DNA of 5,167 nucleotides, from the NCBI GenBank assembly GCA_016793415.1, contig JAEUMC010000285.1, positions 1-5,167 on the forward strand, in the 5' to 3' direction. The notes below the pieces were generated by a model. It saw only the letters and a list, made by a program, of their open reading frames with translations, had not been told where the DNA came from and searched no databases. The stretch comes from Devosia sp. (GTDB lineage Bacteria > Pseudomonadota > Alphaproteobacteria > Rhizobiales > Devosiaceae). Within the stretch, counting starts at the first letter, position 1; each line of letters starts with the position of its first letter. Made by a program: the position numbers and the translations under genes. Positions 1-4,509 of the stretch are shown here, one piece after another.

Positions 1-98
1 GGAGCGTAGGACCACCCCCACGCCCCGGCTTCTGCTCCCCGGCCAGCGTGAATTCGCCCCGGGTTCCCACCGCGAAAGGCTTCTGTTAATAGAGCTTT

Positions 99-671
99 AT
101 GTTCAGGGCCCCTGCTCTCTCGCGCGTTGTGCGCCTCACGCTCGTCGCGCCCGTCCTGGCCGGGTTGCTGGCGGGCTGCTCCATGGCGGGCCTGCCGGGC
201 TTCAAGCCGGCATCGCCGAAGGCGGTCGCCGCCATTGCGCCGGTGCCGGAAGCGCGCCCCGAGGCTGAGGGCGAGGCCTTCGTGCCGCTGGCCTTCGCCG
301 AAGCTCCGGCGCGCACCTCGTCAGCCGGGGTCGACGGGCTGATCGCCAAATATGCCAGCGTCTACGATGTGCCGGAATCGCTGGTGCGACGGGTGGTGCA
401 GCGCGAAAGCGGCTTCAATCCCGGCGCGCGCAACGGGCCCTATTACGGGCTGATGCAGATCCGGCACGATACGGCGCGCTCGATGGGCTATGGCGGCAGC
501 GCCTCCGGCCTGCTCGATGCCGAGACCAACCTCAAATACGCGGTCAAGTATCTGCGCGGCGCCTATATCACCGCCGGCTACAACTCGGATGGTGCGGTGC
601 GCTACTACGCGCGCGGCTACTATTACGACGCCAAGCGCCTCGGACTGCTCGAAGAGGCCGGCCTGCGCTGA
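99..671 (+). CDS. Small lipoprotein lytic transglycosylase (SLT domain)
   Basis: Predicted murein lytic transglycosylase, which would cleave the MurNAc-GlcNAc bond of peptidoglycan to form 1,6-anhydro ends, tethered to a membrane as a lipoprotein. The 190-aa product begins with a basic, hydrophobic signal peptide (residues 1-26) ending in a lipobox L24-A25-G26-C27. After an Ala/Pro-rich linker (about 30-75), the transglycosylase domain fills about 79-190: the catalytic Glu is E103 in QRESGFNP, followed by YGLMQI (116-121) and the A-x-x-N-L...YL helix (141-152), then a Tyr-rich YARGYYYDAKR segment. The fold is near minimal for family 1 enzymes and no further domain follows. ATG at 99 is chosen because an in-frame TAG lies at 90-92 and only this start keeps the lipobox; the Shine-Dalgarno is weak (AGAG at 91-94). 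The gene stands alone and converges on the 800-1483 gene. Family assignment is firm; the cellular role (remodelling, or helping assembly of an envelope machine) is unknown. Confidence 0.9.
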   Translation: MFRAPALSRVVRLTLVAPVLAGLLAGCSMAGLPGFKPASPKAVAAIAPVPEARPEAEGEAFVPLAFAEAPARTSSAGVDGLIAKYASVYDVPESLVRRVVQRESGFNPGARNGPYYGLMQIRHDTARSMGYGGSASGLLDAETNLKYAVKYLRGAYITAGYNSDGAVRYYARGYYYDAKRLGLLEEAGLR

Positions 672-799
672 GGCAGGCGCTCCGCCACCCGATCTGCATG
701 ATCCATAGCGCTGAGCACCTGCCTGGGCTGCCGAAGAACGCGGGGTAGTGGAAGCGGCATGACTTGACGGGCCCATTGACCGTCGAGCTCGATGCTCGC

Positions 800-1483
800 C
801 TAGATCCCGGCGACCTTCCGCATGGCCATGAAGAACACTTCGATACTGGGCATGGCGACCAGCGCCAGGCCCGCCCCCATGAACAGGATCGATGCGGCGC
901 TGAGCGCCGGACACCAGCGGTCGCGCACCCGCCAGTGTTCCTCGAACACGATGCGCGCCTGATGCATCCGGGGGCCATCCCGGTAGGTCAGGTACCGGGC
1001 CTCGTCAGTCTCGATGAGCGCCAGGGCTTCGACCAGTTCGTGCGGACGGGTGGTCGGCGGCACGGCTTCGGCGACCTGCATGTAGACGCGTTTCAGCTTG
1101 CGAGGGGCACCATCGCGCACCATGGCATCGACATAGTCGCGGCTGTGCAGGTAGCTCTGGATCGACCGCGGGCCGAGTGCCCAGTAGATCGTCAGTCCCA
1201 GCAGCACCAGCACACTGCCCAGGTAGAGCAGGTGAATCCGCCCCACTGACGAAAACCAGATCCCGCCGCCCAGTTGCTCGAACTTCATCGCGGCAGCGTG
1301 GAACTCATCGCTCAGGATGATCACATAGCCAAGCAACGGGATCAACGACACCAGCGCCGGGACGCGGGTTCGCGCCAGCCTGGCGCTCCATGTCCAGCGC
1401 GGCGGCCAGACCTGCGCGAGGGCTGCGGCGGCCAGGCCGCCGCCGGCGGACCCGCTCCGAAGTACCTGCTCCTCCCCGATCAC
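800..1483 (-). CDS. Uncharacterised three-helix membrane protein
   Basis: Function unknown. The 227-aa product has a Gly/Ala/Arg-rich N-terminus (1-40), a first hydrophobic helix at about 41-58, a second at about 83-104 (starting RIHLLYLGSVLVLL), a long polar, charged loop (about 105-190) and a third helix at about 192-215, ending in a short basic tail. This suggests an inner-membrane protein with a soluble domain between helices 2 and 3. The pattern around helices 1 and 2 (LIPLLGYVI, then RIHLLYLG, then a GPRSIQSYLHSRDYV stretch) resembles hypothetical membrane proteins I recall from rhizobia, but I can name no family. Translation starts at GTG (1483-1481) with an upstream AGGGG at good spacing; a second purine-rich stretch inside codons 3-5 has no usable start after it. 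The stop is TAG at 802-800. The regulator gene upstream on the same strand is 342 bp away, so an operon is unlikely. Coding status is well supported by membrane topology; function is open. Confidence 0.75.
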   Translation of the reverse strand: MIGEEQVLRSGSAGGGLAAAALAQVWPPRWTWSARLARTRVPALVSLIPLLGYVIILSDEFHAAAMKFEQLGGGIWFSSVGRIHLLYLGSVLVLLGLTIYWALGPRSIQSYLHSRDYVDAMVRDGAPRKLKRVYMQVAEAVPPTTRPHELVEALALIETDEARYLTYRDGPRMHQARIVFEEHWRVRDRWCPALSAASILFMGAGLALVAMPSIEVFFMAMRKVAGI

Positions 1484-1490
1484 CTGCTCG

Positions 1491-1495
1491 CCCCT
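1491..1495 (-). promoter_or_regulatory. Ribosome binding site of the 800-1483 gene
   Basis: AGGGG on the minus strand, 7 nt before the GTG at 1483-1481. It decides for this non-ATG start over internal candidates. Confidence 0.55.
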
Positions 1496-1517
1496 GTCTC
1501 AGCGTTCCCCTTTGGAG

Positions 1518-1545
1518 AACATATCGAGCCGGATCGGTTCGTAAA
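1518..1545 (-). promoter_or_regulatory. Weak sigma-70-like promoter candidate for the 800-1483 gene
   Basis: On the minus strand TTTACG (1545-1540) and TATGTT (1523-1518) are separated by 16 bp, each matching the -35/-10 consensus at 4 of 6 positions. It lies about 35 bp upstream of the GTG start. This is the best pair I found in the gap, but matches of this quality occur by chance. Confidence 0.25.
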
Positions 1546-1576
1546 GCCGGCGCAGGGACCCGTCGCAAAAACGGAA

Positions 1577-1669
1577 CCACCGGCGTCATTCCCGCAAAAG
1601 CAGCGCACCTGCGTTCGGGAGCCATCGCAAACGCTGCGTGCCGCTTCGAGGCGGAGAATGACCCGGTGG
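1577..1669. repeat. 93-bp nested palindromic repeat element (REP/MITE-like)
   Basis: The outer arms are 1577-1595 and 1651-1669. Read 5' to 3' on opposite strands they are CCACCGGCGTCATTCCCGC and CCACCGGGTCATTCTCCGC: CCACCGG, GTCATTC and CCGC are shared, with single-base shifts between them. Inside, an imperfect second arm pair (about 1597-1615 with 1630-1646, including GCAGCG at 1600-1605 against CGCTGC at 1632-1637) would extend the fold, leaving a loop near 1616-1629. The GTCATTC...GAATGAC ends resemble interspersed repeats common in proteobacterial genomes, and the minus-strand translation contains the AFAGMT string often seen when such repeats are mistranslated as protein. It carries no open gene. 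The remainder of the 1484-1825 gap holds only a short hairpin (1681-1710) and the weak promoter and RBS of the next gene. Whether the element is repeated elsewhere cannot be seen from one copy. Confidence 0.65.
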
Positions 1670-1680
1670 AGCCGGGCAGC

Positions 1681-1710
1681 GCGGGGGGTGGCGCTGCTGG
1701 CGCTCCCCGC
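1681..1710. repeat. GC-rich inverted repeat downstream of the regulator gene
   Basis: GCGGGG (1681-1686) pairs with CCCCGC (1705-1710), with some further GC pairing inside. It lies about 115 bp past the stop of the regulator gene on the minus strand. No T-run follows on either strand, so it is not called an intrinsic terminator; it could be part of a larger repeat cluster with 1577-1669. Confidence 0.35.
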
Positions 1711-1825
1711 ATCCTGCAGGAAGCATTTTGGTCGGGCAGCTCGATGCCTTGTCGATCGCCGCTGCCAATTCCTGTCGCGTCTTCGGACCCGCTCGTCCGC
1801 AAACGCCCTGCTTGTCGCCTGACGC

Positions 1826-2482
1826 TCAGCTTTCGATGGCGAGGCGGACCAGCTCGGCGGTGTTGCGGGCGCCGATCTTTTCCATGATGTGCCGACGGTG
1901 CACTTCCACCGTTCGATAGGAAAGCCCGAGATCGACGGCGATCTCCTTGTTGGTCCGCCCGTCGACGACATATTGCAGGATCTGCCGCTCGCGATAGGTG
2001 AGCGTGCCAAAACCCTTCACGGTAACAGTAGAGGGGCCATCCTTGGATTGTTCGACATGGATGTCGCCGCGGAAGATCTCCTGCGCAGCCACCGCCAGTT
2101 CGACCGGCGCATAGGGCGGGGAAAATACCGAGCTGGCGCCGTGTTTCATGGCAGCCACCACCATCTCGGCGCGTACGTCAGGCGGCGCCAAGAGGAAGGT
2201 GTGAATGCCCAGGTGCTGGCCGCGGATGGCATTCAGCGCCTCGAGCGCCTCGGCCATGTCGCGCTCCTCGCCGCACAGCGGCATCAGCACCAGGTCGGGC
2301 CGACGCAGCGCCATCAGCCGCGTCAGAGCCAGCACGTCCGGAACCATGGAAACCTGGAAGCCCTGCGCGATGAACTCGTCGCACAGGCCCTTGGATATCC
2401 GTGCTTCCGGGTGGGTCAAATAAATCAGCCGGTCTCTATTGAGATAGGGCCGATAAGGTACCGAGTCCGCAAGTCTGTCCAC
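1826..2482 (-). CDS. LuxR/FixJ-type regulator with degenerate receiver domain
   Basis: Predicted DNA-binding transcription regulator of NarL/FixJ architecture, 218 aa. Residues about 17-138 have the length and secondary-structure rhythm of a response-regulator receiver (PDLVLM at 62-67, AMKHGA at 111-116), but its phosphorylation site is gone: the acidic pair aligns with L22-T23, the phospho-acceptor Asp with P68, the switch Thr/Ser with L98 and the invariant Lys with P122. Residues about 157-218 form a complete LuxR helix-turn-helix, with LTYRERQIL (161-169), NKEIAVDLGLSYRTVEVHRRHIMEKI (178-203) and a FixJ-like tail. Regulation by a histidine kinase is therefore unlikely; a ligand, a protein partner or expression level may control it. 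The start is GTG (2482-2480) with AGGTGG 4 nt upstream; stop TGA region ends at 1826. It is transcribed divergently from aqpZ across a 489-bp region rich in dyads, and no kinase gene is visible nearby. Family is certain; target genes are unknown. Confidence 0.92.
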   Translation of the reverse strand: MDRLADSVPYRPYLNRDRLIYLTHPEARISKGLCDEFIAQGFQVSMVPDVLALTRLMALRRPDLVLMPLCGEERDMAEALEALNAIRGQHLGIHTFLLAPPDVRAEMVVAAMKHGASSVFSPPYAPVELAVAAQEIFRGDIHVEQSKDGPSTVTVKGFGTLTYRERQILQYVVDGRTNKEIAVDLGLSYRTVEVHRRHIMEKIGARNTAELVRLAIES

Positions 2483-2486
2483 TTTG

Positions 2487-2492
2487 CCACCT
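2487..2492 (-). promoter_or_regulatory. Ribosome binding site of the LuxR-type regulator
   Basis: AGGTGG on the minus strand, 4 nt before GTG at 2482-2480. It supports this GTG as the start; the frame stays open upstream but offers no better start with a Shine-Dalgarno. Confidence 0.6.
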
Positions 2493-2513
2493 GAGGTTGC
2501 AGGCCAAAGCTGT

Positions 2514-2561
2514 TGCCGGTCTGTACCGGCACCAGTAGGTAACGGGGCTCATCCCCGTACC
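2514..2561 (-). promoter_or_regulatory. Tandem hairpins in the regulator's 5' leader
   Basis: Hairpin A has perfect 7-bp arms TGCCGGT (2514-2520) and ACCGGCA (2525-2531) around a 4-nt loop. Hairpin B pairs GGTA (2538-2541) with TACC (2558-2561) and CGGGG (2543-2547) with CCCCG (2553-2557), with A2542 bulged and a 5-nt loop. Only 6 nt separate them. If the promoter at 2584-2613 is right, both lie in the untranslated leader of the regulator mRNA, ending about 22 nt before its Shine-Dalgarno. They could be mRNA structure or DNA operators; there is no T-run, so a simple terminator is unlikely. Confidence 0.45.
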
Positions 2562-2583
2562 CTCGAATCGCGTCCACATAAGT

Positions 2584-2613
2584 ATTAGAGCACGACTGAC
2601 AGAAGCCTGACAA
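2584..2613 (-). promoter_or_regulatory. Sigma-70-like promoter candidate for the LuxR-type regulator
   Basis: Minus-strand TTGTCA (2613-2608, 5 of 6 to TTGACA) and TCTAAT (2589-2584, 5 of 6 to TATAAT) are 18 bp apart. Transcription would begin near 2577, giving a leader of about 95 nt. Two direct CTGACA copies on the plus strand (2596-2601 and 2607-2612), 11 bp apart, overlap the spacer and -35 and might be a regulator site. No experimental support. Confidence 0.45.
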
Positions 2614-2619
2614 TGCACA

Positions 2620-2635
2620 GTAACCGGGTCGTTAC
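2620..2635. promoter_or_regulatory. Dyad GTAAC-N6-GTTAC, possible operator
   Basis: GTAAC (2620-2624) and GTTAC (2631-2635) form a 16-bp interrupted palindrome just upstream of the -35 of the regulator's promoter candidate, centred about 50 bp before the inferred start of transcription, a usual activator position. Further GTAAC half-sites lie at 2539-2543 and 2649-2653. Which protein binds is unknown; autoregulation by the LuxR-type protein is a guess. Confidence 0.35.
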
Positions 2636-2711
2636 CTAGATCGGCAGTGTAACTTGCGCACCATCTACGGTGATAACGATAGTCATCCATTAGTTCTATT
2701 TTGAGCCAAAT

Positions 2712-2743
2712 AGGAAATTCCTCTGCCGAGCTTCGGAAAAGCT
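2712..2743. promoter_or_regulatory. Two adjacent short dyads in the divergent region
   Basis: AGGAAATTCCT (2712-2722) is a perfect 11-bp palindrome, and AGCTT-N5-AAGCT (2729-2733, 2739-2743) a 15-bp interrupted one. They sit in the AT-richest part of the divergent gap (47 % G+C by count for 2581-2760). Both could be protein binding sites; neither matches a site I can name. Confidence 0.25.
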
Positions 2744-2781
2744 GAATGCGGCTATCCTGATTTGCAGCGCAGCTAAAATCC

Positions 2782-2797
2782 GCGCAAACGTTTCCGC
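2782..2797. promoter_or_regulatory. LacI/PurR-family-like operator
   Basis: GCGCAAACGTTTCCGC matches the 16-bp E. coli PurR consensus (ACGCAAACGTTTKCGT) at 13 positions, including the whole central GCAAACGTTT. LacI-family repressors generally recognise palindromes with such a CG centre. It is about 175 bp upstream of the aqpZ start and just after a TAAAAT hexamer (2774-2779) that could be a -10, though no good -35 partner is seen. No LacI-family gene is in the window. Confidence 0.4.
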
Positions 2798-2913
2798 CGA
2801 CCGAAGTCTGGCCCGAGCCAACCCGGCAATAATGTGCAGATGCCTGCAAAGACTAGGCTTTTCGTCGCCATCGAGCACAACAGTGGTGCAAAACCCGAGA
2901 GCGCCGATTCACC

Positions 2914-2930
2914 GGCGCAACAAGTGCGCC
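2914..2930. promoter_or_regulatory. Perfect dyad in the aqpZ 5' region
   Basis: GGCGCA (2914-2919) and TGCGCC (2925-2930) flank a 5-nt centre, 41 bp upstream of the aqpZ ATG. It may be an operator or an mRNA hairpin. A near-identical direct repeat, AACAGTGGTGC (2879-2889) and AACAGTGGGGC (2932-2942), brackets it. No convincing -35/-10 pair for aqpZ was found between 2800 and 2960. Confidence 0.35.
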
Positions 2931-2958
2931 TAACAGTGGGGCGTGGGAACGACTCCTC

Positions 2959-2964
2959 GGAGGG
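2959..2964 (+). promoter_or_regulatory. Ribosome binding site of aqpZ
   Basis: GGAGGG, 7 nt before the ATG at 2972. It is the strongest Shine-Dalgarno in the window and fixes the aqpZ start against an in-frame ATG at 2834. Confidence 0.85.
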
Positions 2965-2971
2965 TTTGGTT

Positions 2972-3688
2972 ATGTTCAGAAGACTATCGGCCGAAGCATT
3001 CGGCACGTTTTGGCTTGTATTCGGTGGGTGCGGCAGCGCCATTCTTGCAGCAGGGGTGCCCGATGTCGGCATCGGCTTTGTCGGGGTATCGCTGGCGTTC
3101 GGCCTGACGGTGCTCACCATGGCCTATGCGGTGGGCGGCATTTCGGGCGGACACTTCAACCCGGCCGTGTCGCTGGGGCTCGCGATCGCCGGCCGCTTTG
3201 CCTACAAGGATCTGGTGCCCTATTGGGTGGCGCAGCTGATCGGCGGCATCGCCGGCGCAGCGGTGCTGTTCATCATCGCCTCGGGCGTTGCCGGCTATAC
3301 GCCGGGTGGCTTCGCCTCGAACGGCTATGACACGCTGTCGCCCGGCGGCTACGGGCTCACCGCAGTGCTGGTCGCCGAAGTGGTGCTGACGGCGTTCTTC
3401 CTGATCGTCATTCTCGGCTCGACCAGCAAGGCGGCGCCGGCCGGCTTTGCACCGATCGCCATCGGGCTCAGCCTGACGCTGATCCACCTGATCTCGATCC
3501 CGGTGTCGAACACCTCGGTCAATCCGGCCCGCTCGATTGCCGCGGCGATCTTCGCGCAGAACGGTGCACTGGGTCAGGTCTGGCTGTTCATCGTGGCGCC
3601 GCTGATCGGTGCGGCGATCGGCGCGGCGATCTGGAAATACCTGCTGTCGCCGGGCGAAAGCCCCGCCAATATCGGCCAGGTTGAATAA
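2972..3688 (+). CDS. aqpZ: Aquaporin Z, water channel
   Basis: Inner-membrane water channel of the MIP family, expected to form a homotetramer and give fast osmotic water flow. The 238-aa product is close to the length of E. coli AqpZ (231 aa) and aligns from its first residue: [20 protein letters not shown]. Both half-helix motifs are intact, NPA at 63-65 (GGHFNPAVS) and NPA at 184-186 (SVNPARS). The selectivity filter is F43, H172, T181 and R187, the water-specific set rather than the glycerol-facilitator set. E. coli Cys9 is replaced by Ala; Cys20 is kept. Six membrane helices and two re-entrant loops fit the hydrophobic pattern. The frame stays open upstream to an ATG at 2834, but the extra 46 residues are polar, unlike AqpZ, and lack an RBS, so ATG 2972 is used. 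It is monocistronic, with a terminator 22 bp after its stop, and divergent from the LuxR-type regulator, which is a candidate controller by position only. Confidence 0.97.
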   Translation: MFRRLSAEAFGTFWLVFGGCGSAILAAGVPDVGIGFVGVSLAFGLTVLTMAYAVGGISGGHFNPAVSLGLAIAGRFAYKDLVPYWVAQLIGGIAGAAVLFIIASGVAGYTPGGFASNGYDTLSPGGYGLTAVLVAEVVLTAFFLIVILGSTSKAAPAGFAPIAIGLSLTLIHLISIPVSNTSVNPARSIAAAIFAQNGALGQVWLFIVAPLIGAAIGAAIWKYLLSPGESPANIGQVE

Positions 3689-3710
3689 TCCGGGCACACA
3701 AGCGAATGAG

Positions 3711-3735
3711 AAAGGGCCGGGCGACCGGCCCTTTT
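3711..3735 (+). terminator. Rho-independent terminator of aqpZ
   Basis: A perfect 10-bp stem, AAAGGGCCGG (3711-3720) with CCGGCCCTTT (3725-3734), closes a GCGA tetraloop of the stable GNRA type and runs into TTTT (3732-3735). It lies 22 bp after the aqpZ stop and separates aqpZ from the downstream phosphoribosyltransferase gene. Confidence 0.92.
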
Positions 3736-3811
3736 ACTTTGCGGCGCCGATGAAACCGCGACGGCGTCCCAGGCGTTGATCCGGATCGCCATCTGTCATC
3801 CGGATGCGGGC

Positions 3812-4465
3812 ATGTTCACACAGCATGGTATCGAGCCCAGTTTCGTCGACCGGCACGAGGCGGGCCGCGCCCTGGCCACCGAACTCGCGACGCTCCGGCT
3901 CGATAATCCGCTGATCCTGGCGCTGCCGCGCGGCGGCGTACCGGTGGCGCGGGAGGTGGCAACGGCGCTCGGCGCCGAACTCGACATCCTCCTCGTGCGC
4001 AAGATCGGCGCGCCCGGGCACGAGGAATACGGCATCGGCGCCGTGGCGGAGGGCAGGCACCCGCAACTGGTGGTGAGTGAAGCGGTGCTCGCCATGGCCG
4101 GCGCGCCGCCGGGCTACCTCGAGGCGGAGCAGCAGCGGCAACTGGCCGAGATCGAACGGCGGCGGCTCGCCTGGCGGGGAGGACGACCACCGATCCCGGT
4201 GGCCGGCCGCACCTGCGTGGTGGTCGACGATGGCGTCGCCACCGGCAATACCGCCCGCGCCGCCATCCGGGCGCTGCGCTTCGACGATGCCGGCAGGATC
4301 ATTCTCGCCGTGCCGGTAGCGCCCGCCGAGGTGATCGAGCAGCTGGCGCAGGAGGCCGACATGCTGGTCTGCCTCCGGACGCCCGAGCCATTCCTCGCCG
4401 TAAGCCTTCACTACCGGCAGTTCGGCCAGCTCGGCGACGAGCAGGTGATGGCGCTGCTCGGCTAG
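3812..4465 (+). CDS. Predicted phosphoribosyltransferase (COG1926 type)
   Basis: Type I phosphoribosyltransferase-fold protein, expected to bind PRPP; the acceptor base or substrate is unknown. Numbered from ATG 3812 (217 aa), the N-terminal FVDRHEAGRALA (about 11-22) leads to PRGGVPVA (39-46), RKIGAPGHEEYGIGAV (63-78), a charged variable helix (about 100-120) rich in Glu, Gln and Arg, and the PRPP-binding loop VVVDDGVATGNT (136-147) with its acidic pair. The C-terminal part keeps the usual VAVP-like strand (AVPVAPAEVI) and a conserved Pro-Glu-Pro-Phe. The start is uncertain: an in-frame TTG at 3776 would add 12 residues, but neither start has a strong RBS; ATG with GGA at 3802-3804 is preferred. 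The gene follows the aqpZ terminator, so it needs its own promoter, which I could not identify in the 76-bp gap. It converges on the translation-GTPase gene with a 44-bp gap. Fold assignment is firm, substrate is not. Confidence 0.9.
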   Translation: MFTQHGIEPSFVDRHEAGRALATELATLRLDNPLILALPRGGVPVAREVATALGAELDILLVRKIGAPGHEEYGIGAVAEGRHPQLVVSEAVLAMAGAPPGYLEAEQQRQLAEIERRRLAWRGGRPPIPVAGRTCVVVDDGVATGNTARAAIRALRFDDAGRIILAVPVAPAEVIEQLAQEADMLVCLRTPEPFLAVSLHYRQFGQLGDEQVMALLG

Positions 4466-4509
4466 AGCCCATCGTCCTCGTCGCGCTTCGCGCCTGCTCG
4501 CCCCCTTCC

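Noticed and set aside
1..98. Possible tail of an upstream gene on the plus strand (open frame ending in TAA at 87-89), or the start of a divergent minus-strand gene
   Set aside because: The short translations look like GC-rich non-coding DNA and resemble no known protein; the piece is too short to judge.
671..724. Inverted repeat AGGCAGG (671-677) and CCTGCCT (718-724) between the convergent genes, as a terminator
   Set aside because: The loop is about 40 nt and no T-run follows on either strand.
783..792. Palindrome TCGAGCTCGA next to the stop of the 800-1483 gene
   Set aside because: It is only 10 bp, has no loop or T-run, and such GC-rich palindromes are common by chance.
1484..1825. Long open frames on both strands through the gap
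   Set aside because: They read through the palindromic repeat, give Arg/Pro/Ala-rich low-complexity translations and show no known motif; they are GC-rich shadows.
3750..3779. Mini-ORF from ATG 3750, nine codons, Arg-rich, overlapping the upstream TTG start of the phosphoribosyltransferase
   Set aside because: No Shine-Dalgarno and no sign of a conserved leader peptide; likely chance.
4466..4509. Terminator between the convergent phosphoribosyltransferase and translation GTPase genes
   Set aside because: Only a 4-bp CGCG stem near 4480-4492 and no T-run.
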